The notes under the pieces are model-generated. The model saw nothing but the letters and a program-made list of their open reading frames with translations, was not told the DNA's origin and ran no database searches. This document shows, piece after piece, positions 34,400-40,984 of a DNA stretch of 64,000 bases (positions are counted from its first letter, which is position 1; the number at the start of each line of letters is the position of its first letter). The DNA is from an uncultured Clostridia bacterium (GTDB taxonomy: Bacteria; Bacillota; Clostridia; UBA1381). Made by a program: the position numbers and the translations under genes. The stretch lies in assembly GCA_934444735.1 (NCBI GenBank), contig CAKSDE010000001.1, positions 372,001-436,000 on the forward strand. Reading direction: 5' to 3'.

Positions 34400-35815
34400 A
34401 TGAAAATGGATACATTCGGGGGTTTTTTAAGGTATATTGTAAATTCAAGAAATTTGAGTGCGCAAAAGCTTGCCGAAATGACCGGAAATAAAAGCAAAAC
34501 GGCAATATTAAGACTTTTGAATGACCAAAGCAGTAAAAAAACAATCCTTAAATTTGCGGAAATTTTAACGCGGACGATAGAGCTTAGCGAAGAAGAAAAA
34601 GAGTGCATGAGCTGTATTCTGATGGGAAATGACGTTTCTCCGTCACAGAGGAGCGCTCTGAACAATCTGCTGACATTGTTCAGAAAATGCGACTGTAAGA
34701 AAAACGCAGGGATTACCTGTACGGCATATAATTCCGAGCCGACCGATAATGCTGTTTCTTTTTCCGAGCTTTTTAAAATATGCTTAAACCGTGAGAGCCT
34801 TATCATAATCGAGGACGTTGTAAGCAATGAGCTGGCTTTTGTTTTGGATAAGCTGATTCATGAATCGGTCGGGAAAAAGTTTTCGCCTGTAATAAATCAT
34901 TTTTTTAAACAGGACGAGGGCATAGAATCAAAGGGGAAACAGCTTTTGTCGCTGATGAAGCTGGCTACATATGTAAAATACAGAGCGTATGGAGTAAAGC
35001 ACGGATATTCTATGGAAAAGAAGATCATAATTCTTACGTTCAGACGAAAAGCAATACATATGCGCCTGGTGGAGTTTTACGATGTAAATAAATTTTATTT
35101 TAGTGATACGGAAATAAGCGAAACTTTTTATAATCATCTTCTGTACAGACAAAAATTTTTAGAGGAGCACTCAACGCTGATGCACAGCGAGCCGCTTTGT
35201 CAGGATCAGCTGTTTGATATGCTTAAAATACTGTCGCAGTACGATTTAAAAGAATCAATGCAGGTAAATTCAATGCCGACCTATATGATGATACCGTTTG
35301 ATATTCAGTGTCGGCTGTTTGAGGCGTGCAACTATATCGGTCTGGGAAAAGATGATCCTTATATACAGCCTCTGTATAATCTGTTGGAGGAAAGAGAGCG
35401 GCTTTTTGACGAGTCGGATATTTCAAGAAAGCTGATATGGACGGTTGACGGCGTAGAGAGCTTTTTAAAGACAGGGAAAACAGGCGACTATTTTGAGCCG
35501 TTTGAGGGACTTACATATGATGAATGTAAGATTACACTCGAAAAAATGATAAATAAAAAAGGAATAGAGTGCAGAATCTTAAAAAAGCAGTATTTAATAT
35601 GCGGAATGGAATTTGTCGTGTATGATAATTGCATCATAATATATGATACTATTTGGAAAAACGGTGAGGGCCGCACAATGGCGATGATTACCGATAAGCG
35701 CATGATAGGACTTATAACCGATTTTTACAATAAAGTGTTTTGGGAAAAATGCTGTTACGGTGAGGAAGAAAGCAGAAAAATTATTGAAGAATTGATAGAG
35801 AAAAACAAAAGGTGA
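34400..35815 (+). CDS. Orphan protein with N-terminal HTH, function unknown
   Basis: A 471-residue soluble protein. Residues 5-45 read like a helix-turn-helix of the XRE kind (LRYIVNSRNLSAQKLAEMTG, then KSKTAILRLLND). The remaining 400 residues are mixed helix/strand and match no family I know. A CMSCIL and a CDCKKNAGITC cluster of cysteines near 70-100 might bind metal or be incidental. It has its own promoter and lies between two copies of the dispersed repeat with no functional link to its neighbours, which looks like accessory cargo. AAGGAA precedes the chosen ATG. Confidence 0.75.
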   Translation: MKMDTFGGFLRYIVNSRNLSAQKLAEMTGNKSKTAILRLLNDQSSKKTILKFAEILTRTIELSEEEKECMSCILMGNDVSPSQRSALNNLLTLFRKCDCKKNAGITCTAYNSEPTDNAVSFSELFKICLNRESLIIIEDVVSNELAFVLDKLIHESVGKKFSPVINHFFKQDEGIESKGKQLLSLMKLATYVKYRAYGVKHGYSMEKKIIILTFRRKAIHMRLVEFYDVNKFYFSDTEISETFYNHLLYRQKFLEEHSTLMHSEPLCQDQLFDMLKILSQYDLKESMQVNSMPTYMMIPFDIQCRLFEACNYIGLGKDDPYIQPLYNLLEERERLFDESDISRKLIWTVDGVESFLKTGKTGDYFEPFEGLTYDECKITLEKMINKKGIECRILKKQYLICGMEFVVYDNCIIIYDTIWKNGEGRTMAMITDKRMIGLITDFYNKVFWEKCCYGEEESRKIIEELIEKNKR

Positions 35816-35887
35816 TGTAAAAAAACTCCGGAACAAAAAATGATATGAACTTCCAAAAGCGTCTGACCGGTGTATGTCACAAAAAAA
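35816..35887 (+). repeat. Partial plus-oriented 3'-UTR repeat after the orphan HTH gene
   Basis: TGTAAAAAAACTCCGGAAC follows the stop directly. The sequence then departs from the family before the hairpin at 35888, which this gene shares with the convergent ZIP gene. Confidence 0.7.
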
Positions 35888-35924
35888 GGGGCTGTAAAAA
35901 AATCAATTGATTTTTTTACAGCCC
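35888..35924. terminator. CAATTG-type bidirectional terminator
   Basis: Perfect palindrome, GGGCTGTAAAAAAATCAA plus its inverse, between convergent genes. Confidence 0.88.
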
Positions 35925-36178
35925 TTGCTTTTTTGAAGGGGATAGGAAAAAAGCTTTGGAATTAACAAACTGAGCCAAAACTTTGGTTTTGGGATACCCT
36001 TGGCGTACATAGGTACGCCAAGGGCGAAGTTTGTTGATAGCAAGAAAAGAAATAATTTTACGAAAAATCATATTTTTTAATTTTTCTGCCTTAGCTAAAT
36101 CAAACTAAAACATTTATATTTCTTGTAACATTTACTTTTTTCTTCTTTTCTTGCGTTCCGGAGTTTTTTAACAGCCCC
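35888..36178 (-). repeat. Dispersed 3'-UTR repeat, minus-oriented copy
   Basis: Read on the minus strand it starts 14 bases after the ZIP stop with GGGGCTGTTAAAAAACTCC, continues through the A-rich and TATGATTTTTC blocks, an inner CCCTTGGCGTAC/GTACGCCAAGGG hairpin (35996-36023) flanked by AACAAACT/AGTTTGTT arms, and ends in the CAATTG hairpin at 35924-35888. The inner hairpin differs completely from that of the 12717 copy while the flanks match. This fills most of the 377-base gap. Confidence 0.82.
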
Positions 36179-36192
36179 TTTTTTTAGCTTGC

Positions 36193-36984
36193 TTAAATAA
36201 ACATTAATAGGCTTACCGCCATCACCGCCATTCCGATTACCACTCCGATTATCGTGATTTTGCTTTTTTCATATTCATGCGCCATAGGTATCAGTTCTTC
36301 AAGAGCGATAAATACCATAGTGCCGGCAACTGCCGAGAAAAGAAAGCCGAAAACGGTGTCGTTAAAAAACGGTCTTAAAATAAGGTACCCGATGACAGCT
36401 CCTAACGGTTCGGTTATACCTGATAAAAAGGATATGCAAAATGCACGCAGCTTTTTACCTGTTGAAAAATAGATGGGCAGAGATGTGGCGATCCCTTCGG
36501 GGATATTGTGTATCGCGATTGCAACGGCGATTGCGACTCCGAGTTTAGGGTCGCGCAGTGCCGATGTAAAGGTTGCCATGCCCTCGGGAAAGTTATGTAT
36601 TGCAATTGCAAGGGCGGTCATTATGCCCATGCGGTTTAAACTGTCGTTTCGCGACGCGTCGGGGTTCATAACAGCGCCTATATCACTGTCGGTAGACGGA
36701 AGGAAAAAGTCTATAATCCCGATGATTAAAATGCCTACGAAAAAAGCCGCGACACAAAGCCAGTAGCCTTTTGTAAATCCGTGTACATTTGCAAGATATT
36801 CTCTTGCCTTTGAGAAAATTTCGATCATTGAAACATAAAGCATGACGCCTGCCGAAAAGCCGAGAGATAACGACAGAAATTTGGTGTTTGTTCTTTTTGC
36901 AAATAAAGCAATAAGACTTCCCAATCCGGTGGAAATCCCGGCAAATACGGTAAGCATCAGCGCAGAGAATGCGTTGGAATCCAA
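36193..36984 (-). CDS. ZIP family divalent metal transporter (ZupT-like)
   Basis: A 263-residue membrane protein with about eight hydrophobic segments. Two metal-site helices carry HNFPEGMATF and, 35 residues later, HNIPEGIATSLPI, the hallmark of ZupT/GufA-type ZIP importers of zinc, iron or manganese. It starts with TTG: GGAGGTGGATTACT places GGAGG 9 bases before the TTG codon, and no ATG fits. It lies downstream of folC on the same strand with a 78-base gap; co-transcription is possible. A repeat-linked terminator follows. Confidence 0.93.
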   Translation of the reverse strand: MDSNAFSALMLTVFAGISTGLGSLIALFAKRTNTKFLSLSLGFSAGVMLYVSMIEIFSKAREYLANVHGFTKGYWLCVAAFFVGILIIGIIDFFLPSTDSDIGAVMNPDASRNDSLNRMGIMTALAIAIHNFPEGMATFTSALRDPKLGVAIAVAIAIHNIPEGIATSLPIYFSTGKKLRAFCISFLSGITEPLGAVIGYLILRPFFNDTVFGFLFSAVAGTMVFIALEELIPMAHEYEKSKITIIGVVIGMAVMAVSLLMFI

Positions 36985-37062
36985 AGTAATCCACCTCCAA
37001 AAATTTGAACCGTGAAAATGGCTCTTGGTATCATATTATGAAATCTCACGCATTTGTGTGAT

Positions 37063-38313
37063 TCAAATTTCGGAGTAGTCCTTGTAAAGATAAAGAGAAC
37101 CGCAGATGACAGTCATATCTTTTGAAATGGCTGAGAGTGCCGATTTAATATCAGGTTCGGGCGTTGCGGCAATTCCGTGCTTTTGCATGAGTGCGCTCAA
37201 ATCCGCGGCGCTCATTGAGCGCGGATTATCCTTGACGCTTACCGTGAAAAATTCACATTTATCAAAGTCGCTCATGCCTTTTATAATTTCGAGTGATGCG
37301 GCTATATCCTTATCCGCCATTGATGCCATGATAAAGCTTTTGCTTTTGTCGGGAAAGTAACGCAAAAGAGCATTTTTTAAAGTATTCATGCCGTCGGGGT
37401 TATGCGCACCGTCAAAAACGGTAAGAGGAGTCTTGGACACAATCTCAAATCTTCCGATATTTCTTGCTTTTTTTACTCCTGAGCGGATCGCGCACTCGTC
37501 AATGTTTAAAAAGAGTGCGGCATCTATTGCTGCTGCGGCATTATCAAGCTGGTGCAAGCCGAGCATGGCAGAGTGCAGATTTTTAAGATGTCTGTAGGAG
37601 AAGACTTCACATTCGGAGTCGAACCCTTCGCTTACGGCTTTTTGTGTGACAATAAATTTATTGTGCATTCTAAGCGCCGCCTTTTCGAGTACGTCAATAA
37701 CATCTTTTGACTGTGCGGCAGATATGGTGCAGCCTTTGGGATTATCCTTAATAATCCCCGCTTTTTCGGCGGCAATCTCACAAAGGGTATTGCCGAGGTA
37801 CTGCATATGATCCATAGCGATATGAGTTATTATCGAAATCAGCGGAGCGGGGATAATATTTGTTGCGTCAAGACGTCCGCCGAGACCCGTTTCCAATATA
37901 ACTATGTCGCAGTCTTTTTTTAAAAAATATAAGAATGCGGCGGCAGTCCAGATTTCAAATTGAGTCGGGCATATGCCGCTTTGGGCTTGGACATCGAGCG
38001 CACTTTTCCGTACCGTCTCAAGTATAATGTCAAGCTCGGACTGTGTAATCATCTTGCCGTCAACCGAAATTCTCTCGCATACGCTTATCATGTTAGGAGA
38101 TATGTATTTGCCTGTTTTAAATCCTGCCTCGGTGAGTATGCTTTGCAGATATGCGCATACCGAGCCTTTGCCGTTTGTGCCTGCAACATGGATAAATTTC
38201 AGCTTTTTTTCGGGATTGCCGAGAGCCTGCATAAGCCTTCTTATGTTATCAAGTCCGGGTTTTGCAATCGCCTGAAAGCTGTTTGCGTATTTAGTAAATT
38301 CTTCCGATTTCAT
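37063..38313 (-). CDS. folC: Folylpolyglutamate synthase/dihydrofolate synthase
   Basis: A 416-residue Mur-ligase-type enzyme. The ATP loop HVAGTNGKGSV is near residue 44, the folate/Mg block ETGLGGRLDATN near 141, HMQYLG near 168 and FDGAHNPDGM near 295. It adds glutamates to folates and so keeps them in the cell. Its start overlaps the folT stop by four bases, and both lie behind a THF riboswitch, giving a coherent salvage unit: import, then polyglutamylation. Confidence 0.96.
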   Translation of the reverse strand: MKSEEFTKYANSFQAIAKPGLDNIRRLMQALGNPEKKLKFIHVAGTNGKGSVCAYLQSILTEAGFKTGKYISPNMISVCERISVDGKMITQSELDIILETVRKSALDVQAQSGICPTQFEIWTAAAFLYFLKKDCDIVILETGLGGRLDATNIIPAPLISIITHIAMDHMQYLGNTLCEIAAEKAGIIKDNPKGCTISAAQSKDVIDVLEKAALRMHNKFIVTQKAVSEGFDSECEVFSYRHLKNLHSAMLGLHQLDNAAAAIDAALFLNIDECAIRSGVKKARNIGRFEIVSKTPLTVFDGAHNPDGMNTLKNALLRYFPDKSKSFIMASMADKDIAASLEIIKGMSDFDKCEFFTVSVKDNPRSMSAADLSALMQKHGIAATPEPDIKSALSAISKDMTVICGSLYLYKDYSEI

Positions 38314-38861
38314 ATTTTTGCACGTCCTCCCGAAAGTTTTCTTAAAAAATCAGAGTATGATGTAATCAAAATGATGCCGACCGTTCTTATAAGAAAATTC
38401 AAGCCGGCGGCAGGAAGGCGCATGATAATCATTTCCCTGTAGCCGAGGTTCATAACAGGCATCAGAAAATACGAGGTTAAGAATATATGCAGAAATATCA
38501 TTTGCAGCAGAGTGCAGAGTATTGCGGCGGTATAACCCTTTGCGGTACGCGAAAGGTTTCTTAAAAATATACCGTAGGTAAAGCCGTATAAAAACTCGAC
38601 AAAGGTTATTTGCGGCATGAATGCGGCAACGGGGTTTATCACAAATGATAATAGATCTGCCAAAACTGCGCTTAATCCTCCCAAAAGCGGACCGAACAGC
38701 ATGGAAATAATCGCAATAGGTATAAACTTGGTGGATATTTTGATGGCAGCGCCTATTCTAATGGTGAAAAACATAGACATCAAAAGAGTGAGCGCCAATA
38801 GCATACCCATAGTGCATAATTCGCGTGACGTTAAACTTCTCAAACCTAAAAATTTCTTCAT
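38310..38861 (-). CDS. folT: Folate ECF transporter substrate-binding subunit
   Basis: A 183-residue, six-helix membrane protein. The first helix has LRSLTSRELCTMGMLLALTLLM, followed by IRIGAAIKISTKFIPIAIISMLFGPLLGGL, the S-component pattern for ECF modules, with later ITFVEFLYGFTYGIF. FolT binds folates and works with a shared EcfAAT energising module encoded elsewhere. I begin at MKKFLG, which has GAAAGGA 9 bases upstream. The THF riboswitch in the leader and folC overlapping downstream make the assignment firm. Confidence 0.93.
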   Translation of the reverse strand: MKKFLGLRSLTSRELCTMGMLLALTLLMSMFFTIRIGAAIKISTKFIPIAIISMLFGPLLGGLSAVLADLLSFVINPVAAFMPQITFVEFLYGFTYGIFLRNLSRTAKGYTAAILCTLLQMIFLHIFLTSYFLMPVMNLGYREMIIMRLPAAGLNFLIRTVGIILITSYSDFLRKLSGGRAKI

Positions 38862-38934
38862 AATAAAAAATCCTTTCTGCATATTACTGCAAAAAGGTAA
38901 AATATCTTTATAATCGAAGGTAAATATCTCATTG

Positions 38935-39035
38935 CAGCAACGGAATGCGGAAACAATACCGCAGAGATAATCTCTTTCGTAGAAAAGGCAACTTCCCGTC
39001 CTTTTCTCACTTAACGCATTGATTCCTACTTTGCT
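38935..39035 (-). ncRNA. Tetrahydrofolate (THF) riboswitch
   Basis: On the minus strand the leader carries the conserved parts in order: GGAAUC, AUGCGUUAAGUG, then CGGGAAGUUGCC, UACGAA and GCGGU, closing with UUUCCGCAUUCCG. GGAAU (about 39022-39026) pairs with AUUCC (about 38942-38946) as the closing stem, and the GUUAAGUGAGAAAAGG/CCUUUUCUACGAA arm matches the second stem. THF binding normally lowers expression of folate-uptake genes. It lies between a consensus promoter and folT-folC, exactly where expected. I matched it by eye, not with a covariance model. Confidence 0.85.
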
Positions 39036-39043
39036 TGATTTTT

Positions 39044-39072
39044 ATTATAGCACATTGGTGTACCTGTGTCAA
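39044..39072 (-). promoter_or_regulatory. Promoter of the THF riboswitch-folT-folC unit
   Basis: Minus-strand TTGACA (39067-39072), 17-base spacer, TATAAT (39044-39049). Confidence 0.88.
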
Positions 39073-39078
39073 GATAAA

Positions 39079-39117
39079 AAACGAACCGAAAACATTTTTT
39101 GTTTTTCGGCTCGTTTT
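39079..39117. terminator. Terminator of the rubrerythrin gene
   Basis: AAAACGAACCGAAAACA pairs with TGTTTTTCGGCTCGTTTT with one mismatch, directly upstream of the folT promoter. Confidence 0.8.
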
Positions 39118-39134
39118 GGTAATATTAGATATAT

Positions 39135-39743
39135 TTAAACCGTTATTATTTTCTCACAGGTGTAGGGAATAAGCTCGCGCTTTAGAAAATACCCGCGATC
39201 ATGCGAGCAGACGGGGCATTTTTCGGGTGCCTCGGCGGTATATTGAATATGTCCGCAGTTTGTGCAGAACCATATTGTTTTATCATCGCTTTTAAAGAGC
39301 CTGTCCTCTTTGATGAGTTTTAAAAGCTCATCAAAACGCGCCGAGTGCACTTTTTCTATCTTTGCGATATTCTGAAATGATGCCGCAATTTCGGAAAATC
39401 CCTCCTCTTTTGCAACCTCGGCAAAGTTTTTGTAAACGGATTCATATTCACTCAACTCATCGTGCTTTGCCGTTTCTAAGATGTCGAGCATATTGTCGAA
39501 TACCTCAACCGGATAGCCGCCTGTTATTGTTATATTCTCGCCTGAAAATGCTTTTAAGTGGGTGTAGAACACATTTGCGTGCGCAAGCTCCTGATTGGCG
39601 GTAAAGAGAAATATATCGGACACAATATAAAGACCGTGTTCTCTTGCAAACTCGGCGGCAAATGTATAGCGGTTTCTCGCCTGACTCTCGCCGGCAAATG
39701 CGCGCATAAGATTTAATTTTGTTTCACTCTCGGAAAAATTCAT
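39135..39743 (-). CDS. Rubrerythrin
   Basis: A 202-residue protein. The diiron four-helix bundle has FAGESQARNRYTFAAE near residue 20, NQELAHANVF near 50, ETAKHDELSEYESVY near 90 and KVHSARF near 127. A C-terminal rubredoxin domain has CTNCGHIQ and CPVCSHDRGYF with four cysteines for iron. It reduces hydrogen peroxide in anaerobes. The start is MNFSES with GAGGAGA upstream, six codons inside the longest frame. It forms a single-gene unit. Confidence 0.97.
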   Translation of the reverse strand: MNFSESETKLNLMRAFAGESQARNRYTFAAEFAREHGLYIVSDIFLFTANQELAHANVFYTHLKAFSGENITITGGYPVEVFDNMLDILETAKHDELSEYESVYKNFAEVAKEEGFSEIAASFQNIAKIEKVHSARFDELLKLIKEDRLFKSDDKTIWFCTNCGHIQYTAEAPEKCPVCSHDRGYFLKRELIPYTCEKIITV

Positions 39744-39855
39744 GTTTTTTTCTCCTCTCATATATTATTCTCAACTTATTATGTTAAAACCTGTAAATAT
39801 TTATACGAAAAAAAATAAAAGCTGTTTTTTAAGTGATTTTTTAAAGATATATTCT

Positions 39856-39884
39856 TTGACTTTTGGGAGGGCGTATGGTATAAT
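39856..39884 (+). promoter_or_regulatory. Promoter of the LytTR response regulator
   Basis: TTGACT (39856-39861), 17-base spacer, TATAAT (39879-39884). Confidence 0.78.
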
Positions 39885-39932
39885 AAAGGACGGTACGGGA
39901 AGGAAATTCCGGCAAAAGAGGTTATAGCGTTT

Positions 39933-40631
39933 ATGAGAATAGCAATTTGCGATGATCTGAAAGAGGAAAGGCAAAAGACGATAGCTGCTCTAAAATCCGT
40001 TATCGGGGATTTTTCGGCAGATGAATTTGATGACGGTGCGGAGCTTTTGGAAAGCCACGCCGAAAAACCGTACGATCTGATTATTCTGGATATACTGATG
40101 CCGAAGATAAGCGGAATGGACACAGCTGAGATACTTCGCAAAACGGATACCGAAACGCCTATTGTTTTTTTGTCAACAAGCGAGGAGTTTGGCGTTCGGA
40201 GTTACCGTGTTTTTGCATTCGATTATCTTTTAAAACCGATTGATACGGAACAGCTTAAAATATGCATGAGACGGCTTTTGGCACAGAGGAAAAAAGAGTA
40301 TATAAGCGTTGTGTATTCGGGAGTTGAAACAAAGATATTGCTTTCAAACATAATGTTTTTGGAGAGTAATTTAAGAAAGGTTATTTTTGCACTGTCGGAA
40401 AACAGGAAAATAGAGATTATCGGAAAGCTGACCGATTTTGAGGGATTTTTGCTCGGGCGCGGATTTTGCAGATGCCATAAAAGTTATCTTGTCAATATGG
40501 AGCATATCGATTCGATTTCGGGAGATTTGTTTTGTCTTGCCGACGGCAGCAAGGTGAAGATTTCGAGAACCTATCTTCAAAACGCCAAAAAAGCATATTT
40601 TGACTATGTTTTTGCAAATGAGAATATTTAG
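39933..40631 (+). CDS. LytTR-type response regulator
   Basis: A 232-residue protein. The receiver domain (1-120) has Asp7-Asp8, the phospho-acceptor Asp53 in ILDILMP, Thr/Ser at FLSTS and the Lys in LLKPID. The LytTR DNA-binding domain (130-228) has FLESNLRKVIF, FCRCHKSYLVNMEHI and SRTYLQNAKKAYF. LytTR regulators bind tandem direct repeats and often control surface proteins, autolysins or virulence factors. No histidine kinase is adjacent, so it is an orphan here. A short gap with a tandem 20-base repeat separates it from the CAP-SLH gene, a plausible target. Confidence 0.95.
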   Translation: MRIAICDDLKEERQKTIAALKSVIGDFSADEFDDGAELLESHAEKPYDLIILDILMPKISGMDTAEILRKTDTETPIVFLSTSEEFGVRSYRVFAFDYLLKPIDTEQLKICMRRLLAQRKKEYISVVYSGVETKILLSNIMFLESNLRKVIFALSENRKIEIIGKLTDFEGFLLGRGFCRCHKSYLVNMEHIDSISGDLFCLADGSKVKISRTYLQNAKKAYFDYVFANENI

Positions 40632-40638
40632 CGCGGAG

Positions 40639-40669
40639 GGGCTGCGGTTGCTGCAGCTCTTCTTTTTTT
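40639..40669 (+). terminator. Terminator of the LytTR gene
   Basis: GCTGC/GCAGC stem (40641-40645 and 40652-40656) followed by TCTTCTTTTTTT. Confidence 0.7.
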
Positions 40670-40700
40670 GCGAGTTATGACGTTTTTTTGCAAATTATGA
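40661..40700 (+). promoter_or_regulatory. Candidate LytTR operator: tandem 20-base direct repeat
   Basis: TCTTTTTTTGCGAGTTATGA at 40661-40680 is followed at once by CGTTTTTTTGCAAATTATGA at 40681-40700, 16 of 20 positions equal. Period and position (8 bases before a -35 box) suit a LytTR-family site, though the first unit partly overlaps the T-run of the terminator. Confidence 0.5.
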
Positions 40701-40708
40701 AAAGACGC

Positions 40709-40737
40709 TTGCCGGAAAAAATAAAAAGGTATAAAAT
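40709..40737 (+). promoter_or_regulatory. Possible promoter of the CAP-SLH gene
   Basis: TTGCCG (40709-40714), 17-base spacer, TAAAAT (40732-40737). The weak -35 fits an activator-dependent promoter. Confidence 0.5.
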
Positions 40738-40792
40738 AAAGATGTCTTTTTTGTAAAATGTTTTTCGGGTTTAAAAATCTAAGGAGGGAAAA

Positions 40793-40984
40793 ATGCTTTT
40801 TGGAGGAAGGCATAAAAACACACCCCCGATTAAGACAAAATACAAATCGACGGTTATATTACCTAATATTAGCGGGTTAAAGGTGATACATAAACAGGAG
40901 GTTTTTGAAAGTGAAAAAATTTTTATCGGCGGTGCTGGCATTGAATATGTTTTTGGCTCCGGCATTAACGCAGGTGGGGAATAA
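40793..40984 (+). CDS. Possible small leader ORF overlapping the CAP-SLH gene
   Basis: A 63-codon frame starting with ATG behind a very strong AAGGAGGGAAAA site. It is basic in its first half (LFGGRHKNTPPIKTKYKS) and overlaps the first 74 bases of the next gene in another frame. No family is recognised. It may be a real peptide, a translational-coupling leader, or chance. The strong ribosome site is the main evidence. Confidence 0.35.
   Translation: MLFGGRHKNTPPIKTKYKSTVILPNISGLKVIHKQEVFESEKIFIGGAGIEYVFGSGINAGGE

Noticed and set aside
35888..36178. CRISPR-like or phage attachment structure in the repeat-rich gap
   Set aside because: There are no regularly spaced identical repeats and no integrase or cas genes; nested inverted arms explain the pattern.
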